Source of the DNA: Deltaproteobacteria bacterium
Lineage (GTDB): Bacteria > JAMCPX01
NCBI GenBank assembly: GCA_023382265.1
Contig: JAMCPX010000030.1
Coordinates: 1 to 64,000 of the forward strand
Reading direction: 5' to 3'
DNA: 64,000 nucleotides
Part shown: piece after piece, positions 52,931-61,766 of the stretch
Numbering within the stretch: position 1 is the stretch's first letter
Layout: each line of letters starts with the position of its first letter
Position numbers and translations under genes: made by a program
Notes under the pieces: generated by a model
Seen by the model: only the letters and a program-made list of their open reading frames with translations
Databases searched by the model: none
What the model was told of the DNA's origin: nothing

Positions 52931-53773
52931 CTAATGCAGCAGCTCTATTACAAGCCTGTCAAGTATTAGATTATTGCTTATTTTCCCTTCCCTGAGTGCA
53001 AGACTATATTTGTAGATTAGATTAAGACCTTTTACAAACCTCTCTTCATAAGAGTTCTGGAGTAGCTGTCTGAATTTCCATGCGATTGCACCTATTACCA
53101 TGATAGGCTCACTGCCCGTATCTTTTATTTTTTTTAAATCCCTTAATGCCGATTTCTCATCCATCTTTATTATATCATCAACAAACTTGAACGTGTCAGC
53201 CTTATCGATATTGAAAGTCAACTCACTTACGGTATTTTCATCTATGAATCCGTCTTTCCCTGCATACGTAGCAAGTTTTGTTAATTCATTCTCCACTATC
53301 CCCCATGTAGATATTTCAAGAATGCTAACAAGCATGTCTATTGCCTCTTTTGTTATCTTTATCTGATGTTGTTTTATATGATTTTGTATTAAACCGTATG
53401 TTGTTAGATTGATCTGTACATGCCTTTTAATATGTTTTGAAGATAGTAATTCCTGAAATTGCTTTTCTTTTAACACATCGGACTCTTCAGAACTCATGAT
53501 AAGGCACAAGTTGGTAATATTAGAGTTTGAAAACCTGTTCAGTACATCTACCGTATTAGACCGGAGTGATTCAAAATCGTTTATGATAACCACTTTTTTT
53601 TGTGAAAAGAGTGACGATGTGAACAATGCATTATCTATCTGTCCCGTATTCGCTTCATTACCGTCGAAAACTTCTACAGAATCATTATCTTTTGTATACT
53701 CTTTTTTTAACTTCCTGATAAGGTCTGTATTGTAAGAGCTATCTTTACTTATTATGATATGTATATCCGGCAT
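52931..53773 (-). CDS. holA: DNA polymerase III delta subunit
   Basis: About 280 residues from the ATG at 53773, chosen because it avoids overlap with lptE. Typical HolA features: 'VVIINDFESL', 'LCLIMSSEESDVLKEK', 'LVSILEISTWGIVENELTKLATY', 'KADTFKFVDDIIKMDEKSALRDL' and 'PIMVIGAIAWKFRQLL'. It opens the sliding clamp in the clamp loader. The lptE-holA order is a common genomic pairing. Confidence 0.9.
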   Translation of the reverse strand: MPDIHIIISKDSSYNTDLIRKLKKEYTKDNDSVEVFDGNEANTGQIDNALFTSSLFSQKKVVIINDFESLRSNTVDVLNRFSNSNITNLCLIMSSEESDVLKEKQFQELLSSKHIKRHVQINLTTYGLIQNHIKQHQIKITKEAIDMLVSILEISTWGIVENELTKLATYAGKDGFIDENTVSELTFNIDKADTFKFVDDIIKMDEKSALRDLKKIKDTGSEPIMVIGAIAWKFRQLLQNSYEERFVKGLNLIYKYSLALREGKISNNLILDRLVIELLH

Positions 53774-53777
53774 ATTT

Positions 53778-54293
53778 TTAAAAATTACTATGCATGGCAT
53801 CAAATGCCCTATGCGTCATTGAGACTGCGAGAGATTGCACGGCATTATGTTCAAGCTCTTTTGTTATCAGCGGATCATTTACAGGATTAAAATCAATACT
53901 CTCTGTAAAACCGTTCATCTCCCATAGCGTTTTATCGGTCATTTTTTGAACGAGTTTTATGTTAACTACAACCGTCAGCTGATAAACACTTGCGGTGCCT
54001 GTACTTGAGAAAAAAATAGGGACAGAGTTGTAAGATGTTATAGTACCTTCTACAATGGCTTCTGCATTCTGTTTTGAAACAAGTTCTGAGTCTGATGAAT
54101 CTGCTATGGTTTTTCTCATGGCTTCAGTAAAATAGTCCTCTATCTCAACCTCGTTGGTAATATTTGTAAATATGGGCACGTACAGCTTTGAAACCACTTT
54201 TGGGATAACTCCAACGCCTCTTCCGAAATGGTATCCGCACTCTGCTATGTGCGGTATTATCATTAGTATCAATATATATTTTAAATACTTCAT
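53778..54293 (-). CDS. lptE: LPS assembly lipoprotein LptE
   Basis: From the ATG at 54293 the product has 171 residues with a lipoprotein signal (lipobox 'IAEC') followed by 'GYHFGRG', the start typical of LptE. 'VYVPIFTN'-like strand ('KLYVPIFTNITNEVEIEDYFTEAM') and 'LIEGTI'-like ('IVEGTITSYNS') complete the family pattern. It plugs LptD in the outer membrane for lipopolysaccharide export. It lies four bases before holA. Confidence 0.88.
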   Translation of the reverse strand: MKYLKYILILMIIPHIAECGYHFGRGVGVIPKVVSKLYVPIFTNITNEVEIEDYFTEAMRKTIADSSDSELVSKQNAEAIVEGTITSYNSVPIFFSSTGTASVYQLTVVVNIKLVQKMTDKTLWEMNGFTESIDFNPVNDPLITKELEHNAVQSLAVSMTHRAFDAMHSNF

Positions 54294-54370
54294 ATAAGTA
54301 TAATTAACATTAATATATATTTTCTCAAGATGTTTTAACAATGATCGGGAATAGAAGTCTTAATCTGTGA

Positions 54371-54399
54371 TTGACATCTATTGGTGATAGTTTTATCGT
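54371..54399 (+). promoter_or_regulatory. Candidate promoter of the RACo-like gene
   Basis: TTGACA (54371-54376), a 17-base spacer and TATCGT (54394-54399). It lies in the short divergent region with lptE. The TTG of the -35 box is in frame with the gene, but the ATG at 54428 is preferred as start. Confidence 0.45.
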
Positions 54400-54427
54400 T
54401 AGAAATGCACATACGGATAAAATAGTC

Positions 54428-55996
54428 ATGTTCATAAAATCAAGAATACTGTTAAATGACAAGGAATACAACCTCTGCACAAATAATCCATGCAGTCTTC
54501 TTGAGGTAATAGAGCAGTCAGGGACCATAACCGATGCACCCTGTGCAGGCATGGGAAAATGCGGTAAATGCAAGGTTATGGTCTATGGAAATCTTCAACC
54601 CGATGATCTCGAAACGGAGCTTCTTACAGAGAGTGAGATAAAATCCGGCATCAGGCTTGCATGCAGGAAAAGGATTATCCCTGACGGGATTACTATAAAA
54701 ATAAAGACCGGAGAAAAACCGTCTTTAAGAACGATCTATAGCATTACGCCGTCCGATATTGCCGTTGCAATTGATCTTGGCACAACAACAATACTCATTA
54801 GTCTCGTAAACCTTTTGGACAATAACCTAATTGCCGTACATAGTGTGCCGAACCCTCAGAGAATTTATGGGGCTGATGTTATATCAAGAATAAAGTCGGG
54901 ACTTGACGGATCTACTCTTTTAAAAATGAAGTATGTAACGGTAAACACGATTGCAAATGGGATTGAAAAGCTTATAAAAGATATCGGTATAGACAGGGAC
55001 AGAATAAGATCAATTTATATAGCGGGTAATACAACAATGGAACATATCATCGCTGGAATGGATCTATCAGGGCTTGCAAAGGCACCTTATAAACCTGCAT
55101 TTATAAATATGCTTGTGTTGACCGAACTAAAGACGAAGCTGGATATCAAAATCGACGATATATACCTTTTCCCTCTTATTGCCGGTTTTGTCGGGGGTGA
55201 TACAATAGCTTCCATACTTGCAACGGACATGGACATTTCAGAAGAACCTGTTGCCCTGATTGATATCGGCACAAATGCAGAGATAGTTGTTGGTAACAGG
55301 GATAATATATATGTCAGTTCTTCGCCTGCGGGTCCTGCATTTGAAGGCGGCCAGATAAAGCATGGAATGAGGGCGCAGGATGGAGCAATACAGAATATAG
55401 TTATAAATGATGACTCAATCAGCCTCGATGTAAAAGGTAATACCGAGCCGGAAGGTATATCCGGATCAGGCCTTATTAGAATCATATCCGAACTTACAAA
55501 GTCTAAAATCATAACGGAGTCCGGTGAGCTTCTCGACCCAGGGCATATTGCAAACAACCTTGCTATCAGATCAGTTCACAAAAATGGAGAGCAGGCTTTT
55601 ATGCTTTATAGATCGCTCAATAATGAGGTTTATCTTTATCAATCGGATATACGGGCATTGCAGCTTGCAAAATCAGGGATAGCTGCTGGTTTAAAAACGC
55701 TTATAACCAGATCCGGCATAAAACCGTCAAAACTCTTTCTTGCAGGTGCATTCGGTAATTACCTAAACCCCGAGGATCTGGTTCTTATAGGTATGCTACC
55801 GTTATCCCTCGCATCGAAAACATACTTTATAGGTGATAGCGTAATTTCAGGACTCAAGAGGTTCATTTTAAACGAGCCCGAGGTTGATATTGAAAAACTT
55901 TTATCAAAAATAAAGCATATCGAACTTGCACAGGAGCCTTCATTTAACAAAGAATTTATATCAATGCTTGAATTGAAACCGACAAATTATATTTAA
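54428..55996 (+). CDS. Ferredoxin/ASKHA-domain protein (RACo-like, DUF4445)
   Basis: About 522 residues. The N-terminal plant-type [2Fe-2S] ferredoxin has Cys ligands in 'DAPCAGMGKCGKCKVMV' and 'GIRLACRKRI'. A middle domain and a C-terminal ASKHA ATPase domain follow ('VAIDLGTTTILISL', 'IAGNTTMEHIIAG', 'ALIDIGTNAEIVVG', 'FLAGAFGNYLNPEDLVLIGMLP'). The family reductively activates corrinoid iron-sulfur or methyltransferase proteins. No corrinoid protein is in the window, so the target must lie elsewhere or differ. It is divergent from lptE. Confidence 0.9.
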   Translation: MFIKSRILLNDKEYNLCTNNPCSLLEVIEQSGTITDAPCAGMGKCGKCKVMVYGNLQPDDLETELLTESEIKSGIRLACRKRIIPDGITIKIKTGEKPSLRTIYSITPSDIAVAIDLGTTTILISLVNLLDNNLIAVHSVPNPQRIYGADVISRIKSGLDGSTLLKMKYVTVNTIANGIEKLIKDIGIDRDRIRSIYIAGNTTMEHIIAGMDLSGLAKAPYKPAFINMLVLTELKTKLDIKIDDIYLFPLIAGFVGGDTIASILATDMDISEEPVALIDIGTNAEIVVGNRDNIYVSSSPAGPAFEGGQIKHGMRAQDGAIQNIVINDDSISLDVKGNTEPEGISGSGLIRIISELTKSKIITESGELLDPGHIANNLAIRSVHKNGEQAFMLYRSLNNEVYLYQSDIRALQLAKSGIAAGLKTLITRSGIKPSKLFLAGAFGNYLNPEDLVLIGMLPLSLASKTYFIGDSVISGLKRFILNEPEVDIEKLLSKIKHIELAQEPSFNKEFISMLELKPTNYI

Positions 55997-56059
55997 CCGT
56001 ATAAAATAATTCCTTGAATTTTTAAAAGTAATATTTTAGCCTTAAAAAGTGGAGGATTT

Positions 56060-57121
56060 ATGGAATTGAGATGCTGTATTTTTAACAATATGAATTCGGG
56101 TAAAAACAGAAAATATAGATACAATAAAGATAAGTTTCTGCAGTTTGTTCCAGATGATTTCAGGATTATTGATGCGTATTCACTTAATGAGCTTAACGAG
56201 GCAGTGCATGTAATAAAAGATGAGGGGATAAACATGCTTATGGTGAATGGTGGTGACGGGACATTGCAACAGCTTTTAACTGCACTTATTAATGCGATGC
56301 CGGCTGATTCATTGCCGATCATACTGCCGTTAAGAGGCGGGACATCGAATACGGTCCAGGGTGCTATCGGGGTAAGGAAGAATCCGATTGATACCGTGAA
56401 GATTCTATTAAAACATCTTGAACTCTATGATAAAGGTGAAGAAAGTATATCATCACTTTCTGTAAAACCGTTAAAACTAACGGATTCTAAATACGGAATA
56501 AAGTATGGATTTACTTTTACTAATGGACTTGTTTACAGGGTGCAGAAATTATACACAGAGCAGGAAAATCCTACATTCACCACTGTTATCAATCTTATAA
56601 CAAGTACAATAGGCGGTTATGCAATAGGGCACACCGGAACGAAAAAATATTATAGCAAGATCAATGCAGAACTTTATATCGACGGTAATAGATACCCGGA
56701 GCAAAGGTATCTTCTCATGTTTGCCGCCGTATTCCAGAGGCTTTTATTATGGTTTAAGCCTTTTTACCAGCCCGAAAAAAAGGGCATTAATAATTTTTAC
56801 TTTATTGCAAGCGCTGTTGACCCGTGGATTGCTATAAAAAATCTTCGTGCGTTTACAACAGGGAAAGAGATACCCCCTCATACATTCAATGGAGTACCGT
56901 CTAATGTAAGAATAAATGCAGAATGCGGATATGCACTAGATGGAGAGCTTGTAAATGACGAATATACAGATATTATATTGGAGGAAGGTCCGTTGCTCAA
57001 GTTTTTTGTTGTTCCTGAAACAATAAGAACATCTTATGGCATAACATATAAGGCATACATAAATCCCGAGCATGTAAATAAATACGATAAAGATAATCAG
57101 ATTACGTTCTCATTGTTTTAA
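56060..57121 (+). CDS. Diacylglycerol-kinase-catalytic-domain protein
   Basis: A 353-residue lipid-kinase-like protein. The ATP-binding hallmark 'MVNGGDGTLQQLL' lies near residue 60, followed by 'PLRGGTSNTVQGAIG' where the family has G-T-x-N-D/T. The C-terminal half is a beta-sandwich with 'ALDGELVND', matching the 'DGE' end motif of the family. It phosphorylates a diacylglycerol or another lipid; exact substrate unknown. GGAGG precedes the ATG. Confidence 0.85.
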   Translation: MELRCCIFNNMNSGKNRKYRYNKDKFLQFVPDDFRIIDAYSLNELNEAVHVIKDEGINMLMVNGGDGTLQQLLTALINAMPADSLPIILPLRGGTSNTVQGAIGVRKNPIDTVKILLKHLELYDKGEESISSLSVKPLKLTDSKYGIKYGFTFTNGLVYRVQKLYTEQENPTFTTVINLITSTIGGYAIGHTGTKKYYSKINAELYIDGNRYPEQRYLLMFAAVFQRLLLWFKPFYQPEKKGINNFYFIASAVDPWIAIKNLRAFTTGKEIPPHTFNGVPSNVRINAECGYALDGELVNDEYTDIILEEGPLLKFFVVPETIRTSYGITYKAYINPEHVNKYDKDNQITFSLF

Positions 57122-57233
57122 CCTGGAAAAGCGGTTGATCCTGACGATGCATTTAAAAATAATGAGGTTTATGCGGTGAGCAGTATTGAGCAAATATGTA
57201 TGGTAAGGCTGTATAAAACTACCTCTTATTTTA

Positions 57234-57262
57234 TAGACAAAATAACTGAATGAGCATAAGAT
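57234..57262 (+). promoter_or_regulatory. Candidate leaderless promoter of the two-domain glycosyltransferase
   Basis: TAGACA (57234-57239), a 17-base spacer and TAAGAT (57257-57262). Transcription starting seven bases later would begin at the A of the ATG (57269). No ribosome site precedes this gene. Confidence 0.4.
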
Positions 57263-57268
57263 AATTAT

Positions 57269-59470
57269 ATGTCCAAGTATCAGCCCACTCAGTGGTTTGA
57301 AACGCATACATTCCATAGTCAGGATTTTTCCAATCTTCAATCCCTTTTGCTATTAAAACAGAAAAGGGGGCTCAAGATCAGCCTTTGTTTACCCGCGCTT
57401 AATGAAGAAGCAACCATAGGTAATGTTATTTCTGTATTAAAGAGTGCACTTTACGATGATATCAGATTGATAGATGAAATTGTTGTAATTGACAGCTCGT
57501 CAAGTGACGGGACAAGGGATATTGCAAAAGGACTCGGTGCAAAGGTTTATATGCATAGGGACATTATGCCGTTACTCGGTACGTACAGCGGGAAGGGTGA
57601 GGCACTATTCAAAAGCTTATACGTACTCGAAGGTGACATTGTTGTCTGGATAGATGCGGATATCAAAAACATGGATCCAAGGTTTGTTTATGGTTTGATA
57701 GGTCCGATACTGAGGAATAAGCATATCCTGTTCACGAAGGGTTTTTATATAAGGCCAATACAATCAGGGATTGAGCTTAAATCTGTAGGAGGTGGAAGGG
57801 TTACTGAGTTACTCGCCAGGCCGTTACTGAATGCCTTCTATCCGGAGCTTGCCGGCTTTATACAGCCGCTTGCAGGTGAGTATGCCGGGTTTAAACACGT
57901 ATTTGAACAGATCCCTTTCCCAACAGGATACGGGGTTGAAATAGGCATGCTTATATCGTTGTTGAATCTTGTTGGTATGGATGCAATGGCTCAGGTTGAT
58001 CTTGAGATGCGTATACACAGAAATCAGAGATTGACAGACCTAAGCAAGATGTCTTTTGGTATATTGCAAACATTTATGAGAAGACTTCAGGAAGATAAAA
58101 AGGTGGAATTTTATGAGAAGTTTAATACAGAATACTTTCAATCTCTGTTATCATCCGGTGTAAGCAAAATCAATAAAATAGTACTTGAGGAACATGAACG
58201 TGCATCTATTGCATCATTAAAAACGGGTGCCGTTGAAAAGATATCAAACCAGCAAATGGTTTCTGTAGATAAAGGAGATTTTGATATTGTTATAGGAATA
58301 CCAAGCTTTAACAATGTAGATACCATTCCACACGTGCTTGAGGCTGTTACAGTCGGAGTTGGGAAGTATTTCCCTGCAAACCGCTGTATTATAGTAAATT
58401 CTGACGGCGGCTCCACGGATGGAACCCCAGATTTGGTAAAAACATTTAAAGATAGGAATCCGAACGTTGTCTACACTACGCACCCATTATTCCCGGTCCA
58501 CAAACTATCCATCCCATACACGGGTATTCCAGGTAAAGGCAGTGCCGTAAAACTTATTCTTGAAAAAGCCCATGAATACAGGGCAAAGGCATGTATGCTT
58601 GTAGATGCCGACCTCCGCAGCATATCCCCGGAATGGGTAGAAAACCTGCTTGGTCCTGTTATATATAATCAATACGACTTTGTAGCACCATACTATTCAA
58701 GATACAAATACGACGGGACTATAACAAACATGATTGTTTATCCTCTTACAACTGCACTGTACGGTACATCACTCCGTCAACCTATAGGCGGAGATTTCTG
58801 TATATCTCAAAACCTTTATAAAGTGTATCTGGATCAACCGGTCTGGAACACAGACATTGCAAGGTTTGGTATAGACATATGGTTATCCACGCTTGCCATT
58901 GCAGGTGGATACAGGGTATGCCAGTCTTATCTTGGAACCAAGATACACAAAGCTAAAGACCCGGCACTGGATCTCGTAAATATGTTTATACAGGTAATAG
59001 GTACGGCGTTTGCACTTATGGAAACATATAATAACGTGTGGTCGGCGGCAAAAGATGTCAGTACTATACCATTGTACGGTTTTGTATACGAAACGGTTCC
59101 GGAACCTATAAATGTGGATGTTGAAAGAATGCAGAGGCAGTTTGACGGAGAACTTCCTGAAATCGATAATATACTCGGCTTGATATTATCAAAAACTCTG
59201 TACAAAGAGGTCATGTCATTGATACATAAAAAAGAGTTTCCTGATGACCTGTGGGTAGAAGTCGTATACGAATTTGCCTATGCTTTTCATGTAAAAAGGA
59301 TGGACAGAGCATCTATCCTTAAGGCAATGGTTCCTCTTTATCTCGGGAAGGTTGCATCTTTTGTATACAAAACCCTCTATTCGTCTACAAAACAGGCTGA
59401 AGATTCTGTAGAAGAAATCGTGAAAAGCTTTATAAAACATAAAGCATATTTAAAAGAATTGTGGAAATAA
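57269..59470 (+). CDS. Two-domain glycosyltransferase: GpgS-like plus mannosylglycerate-synthase-like
   Basis: A 733-residue soluble protein with two GT-A domains. Domain 1 (about 25-320) resembles glucosyl-3-phosphoglycerate synthase (GT81): 'LCLPALNEEATIGNVI', 'IVVIDSSSSDGT', 'VYMHRDIMPLLGTYSGKGEALFKS' and the metal site 'VVWIDADIKN'. Domain 2 (about 345-733) resembles mannosylglycerate synthase (GT78): 'IPGKGSAVKLILEKA', 'ACMLVDADLRSISPEW', 'QPIGGDFCISQNLY' and 'FGIDIWLSTLAIAGGY'. Together they suggest synthesis of a glycerate-linked compatible solute or glycan, possibly with two sugars. No matching phosphatase gene is adjacent. Confidence 0.82.
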   Translation: MSKYQPTQWFETHTFHSQDFSNLQSLLLLKQKRGLKISLCLPALNEEATIGNVISVLKSALYDDIRLIDEIVVIDSSSSDGTRDIAKGLGAKVYMHRDIMPLLGTYSGKGEALFKSLYVLEGDIVVWIDADIKNMDPRFVYGLIGPILRNKHILFTKGFYIRPIQSGIELKSVGGGRVTELLARPLLNAFYPELAGFIQPLAGEYAGFKHVFEQIPFPTGYGVEIGMLISLLNLVGMDAMAQVDLEMRIHRNQRLTDLSKMSFGILQTFMRRLQEDKKVEFYEKFNTEYFQSLLSSGVSKINKIVLEEHERASIASLKTGAVEKISNQQMVSVDKGDFDIVIGIPSFNNVDTIPHVLEAVTVGVGKYFPANRCIIVNSDGGSTDGTPDLVKTFKDRNPNVVYTTHPLFPVHKLSIPYTGIPGKGSAVKLILEKAHEYRAKACMLVDADLRSISPEWVENLLGPVIYNQYDFVAPYYSRYKYDGTITNMIVYPLTTALYGTSLRQPIGGDFCISQNLYKVYLDQPVWNTDIARFGIDIWLSTLAIAGGYRVCQSYLGTKIHKAKDPALDLVNMFIQVIGTAFALMETYNNVWSAAKDVSTIPLYGFVYETVPEPINVDVERMQRQFDGELPEIDNILGLILSKTLYKEVMSLIHKKEFPDDLWVEVVYEFAYAFHVKRMDRASILKAMVPLYLGKVASFVYKTLYSSTKQAEDSVEEIVKSFIKHKAYLKELWK

Positions 59471-59731
59471 TTTTCACGCAGCATTCTTTTTTCACAAGTA
59501 TATTTCCGGGTTAGCCAAAAAACATAATATGTTATTTGTGCAGCCATCTATAATGTTTGTGGGTTATAAGAGGCAAAGATGCTTGTTCATTTGAGGTGTA
59601 TGAAGTATAGAATTAATTAATGCAAACATAACCCTGAGCCGCCGCATTCATCCAAATTGGACAGACGGGATTTCAATCTTTTGCTGAAATGTTTTGTGTT
59701 TTAATATAAGAGTTAATCAGAAGAGGATAAG

Positions 59732-60958
59732 ATGTTTGGTGAATTTCTTGTAAAGCAAAAGGTTATTACGGTAGAGCAGCTAACAGAAGCGTTAAATTAT
59801 CAGGTGATATATGGAGGCAGGCTTGGTACAAATCTTGTAGAATCAGGGTTTATGAAAGAAGAAGAACTCGTCAGGGAGCTTGCCAAATATCACCATGTCA
59901 GTGCTGTGTCATTTGATTCACTCCTGAATATTGCATCGAGTGTTATAAAGCTAATCCCGAAAAATGTTGCTAAAAAAATCAAAGTGATCCCATTCAATGT
60001 CAGATACAAGGAAAAGATATTGGATGTTATTACCATGGACCCAGCCAGACTTGATATCTTTGACGAGCTTTCCTTCAATATAGGATTGAATGTAAATCCG
60101 TACATAATAAATGAGGTTAAGTTTCTCTATCTCCTTGAAAAATACTATGGGGTAAAAAGAGATATAAGATACATCACACTTTCAAGGACGGATAGAGAAG
60201 AGCTGAACTCAAATAGGTTGCAGCAACAAACTCAAGAAGAGATCTCAGGGACAAAGAAAAAAGAAACGGATACCGGTAAAACAATAATTGAACAGACCGA
60301 AGAGCATGTCGAAGACAATGCCTATAGAGAGTTAAGACCATTATCAGGGAAAGAAGAGTTTACAACGGAGGCAGATTTCGAGAAAATGTTTAAAATGGAA
60401 ACATCGCGGTTCGAGCAGCCCTTGATAGAGCTTTCTCATGAAATGGAGTTAGAAATAATGGAAATCAGAAAACCGCAGAATCTTACTGAAGCCTTGGATA
60501 TGCTGTCAAAAGCGGATTCAAGGAATGATATCGCTGGTGTTGTCCTTGGTTATGCACTTACTATCTTCAAAAGGATTGCCCTGTTTATAATATATAAGGG
60601 CACGGCGATTGGATGGGAAGGGGCCGGTGAGGGAGTTGAACGATTTAATATAAAACAGCTTGTGATACCGCTTGAACAACCTTCTGCTTTTAAATTTGTA
60701 AACGATACAGGTTCATACTTTCTCGGTCCTGTTCAGAATACAGAATTAAACAATGACTTCTTTTTATTGCTTGGAGATAAACCCCCAAAAACTGTTGTGA
60801 TCATGCCTGTTCATTTTAAAGGCAGGTTGGTACAGATGATTTACGGAGACAATGGTAGCAATCAATACGCTTCTCCTGACATAGGTGAACTATTAATTGT
60901 ATTGCAAAAGGTTCCGAAGACGATAGAAAACATGGTATTGAGAAAAAGGAGGATATAG
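59732..60958 (+). CDS. MshEN (GspE/PilB N-terminal) domain protein without ATPase
   Basis: A 408-residue protein. Residues 1-~135 match the MshEN domain of type II secretion/type IV pilus ATPases ('GEFLVKQKVITVEQLTEALNYQ', 'RLGTNLVESGFMKEEELVRELAKYHHV'), which in MshE binds cyclic-di-GMP. A charged linker (about 155-235) follows, then a C-terminal GAF-like alpha/beta region ('VLGYALTIFKRIALFIIYKGTAIGWEG'). There is no Walker motif. It is probably a cyclic-di-GMP-responsive or assembly regulator. GAGG lies upstream of the ATG; the lipase gene starts two bases after its stop. Confidence 0.75.
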   Translation: MFGEFLVKQKVITVEQLTEALNYQVIYGGRLGTNLVESGFMKEEELVRELAKYHHVSAVSFDSLLNIASSVIKLIPKNVAKKIKVIPFNVRYKEKILDVITMDPARLDIFDELSFNIGLNVNPYIINEVKFLYLLEKYYGVKRDIRYITLSRTDREELNSNRLQQQTQEEISGTKKKETDTGKTIIEQTEEHVEDNAYRELRPLSGKEEFTTEADFEKMFKMETSRFEQPLIELSHEMELEIMEIRKPQNLTEALDMLSKADSRNDIAGVVLGYALTIFKRIALFIIYKGTAIGWEGAGEGVERFNIKQLVIPLEQPSAFKFVNDTGSYFLGPVQNTELNNDFFLLLGDKPPKTVVIMPVHFKGRLVQMIYGDNGSNQYASPDIGELLIVLQKVPKTIENMVLRKRRI

Positions 60959-60959
60959 A

Positions 60960-61763
60960 ATGATACTGCTTCATATCTTAGTATGGCTTTTTGTATTTTT
61001 GTTTTTTTTCGTAGGCATACAGTTCATAATAGCGGTTTATGATAATCTTAACTTTCAAGATCACCATGTCGATAGAGGTATCGATATTCTGACTGAATTT
61101 ATCAAAGAGGTGTTTATAACATGGTTTGTATTTGTCGCTTACGTCATAGGCTTTTTTAATTATGATTCCCTTTTGTTGCGAAGAACGTCAAAGCATAAAA
61201 CCCCTATTATCCTTGTACACGGTTATACAATGAACAGGGCTTGTTTTTTATTGATTCATATCAGACTTTTTATGGACGGGTTCAGGGTTTTTACTGTAAA
61301 CCTTTATCCGCCTTTTAAACGGATAGAATCCCTATCAGAGCTGTTAGCGGACAAAGTAGATGAAATAGCAGAAAAAACGGGTGAAAGGGAGGTTTATATA
61401 ATAGGGCATAGTATGGGTGGATTAGTAGCAAGGTATTACAGCTCATCTCCCCGCGGCATGAGCAGGGTTAAGAAAATTATAACCATTGCTACACCACATA
61501 ATGGAACAAGGACAGCTGCGCTTGGTATAGGCATGAATGCTAACGAGATGAAACCTGGCGCTGCATTTTTGGAGACATTACAAACCAGACATCATGCTCC
61601 GCTATATGCGATATGGTCTATATTCGATAATATGGTTGTCCCGCCGCAGACCGGATATTTAAAAGATTATCCGAACTCTTCAGTACAGTTTAAAGGGCAT
61701 ATCACGATGCTTTATTCTTCTGCTGTTTACAAACTGATATTTAATGAGATCAAGGAGCTTTAA
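60960..61763 (+). CDS. Membrane-anchored alpha/beta-hydrolase (lipase-like)
   Basis: A 267-residue hydrolase with an N-terminal hydrophobic region (about 1-65, two segments). 'TPIILVHGYTMNRACF' holds the oxyanion HG motif, 'VYIIGHSMGGLVARYY' the nucleophile Ser in GxSxG, and 'FKGHITMLYSS' the likely catalytic His. It resembles PGAP1/triacylglycerol-lipase-type esterases. It follows the MshEN gene by two bases and precedes the ArsA-type genes by four. Confidence 0.85.
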   Translation: MILLHILVWLFVFLFFFVGIQFIIAVYDNLNFQDHHVDRGIDILTEFIKEVFITWFVFVAYVIGFFNYDSLLLRRTSKHKTPIILVHGYTMNRACFLLIHIRLFMDGFRVFTVNLYPPFKRIESLSELLADKVDEIAEKTGEREVYIIGHSMGGLVARYYSSSPRGMSRVKKIITIATPHNGTRTAALGIGMNANEMKPGAAFLETLQTRHHAPLYAIWSIFDNMVVPPQTGYLKDYPNSSVQFKGHITMLYSSAVYKLIFNEIKEL

Positions 61764-61766
61764 GAT

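Noticed and set aside
59471-59731. Possible tRNA or small RNA in the 261-base gap
   Set aside because: No cloverleaf, T-loop or clear hairpin with T-run could be found by eye.
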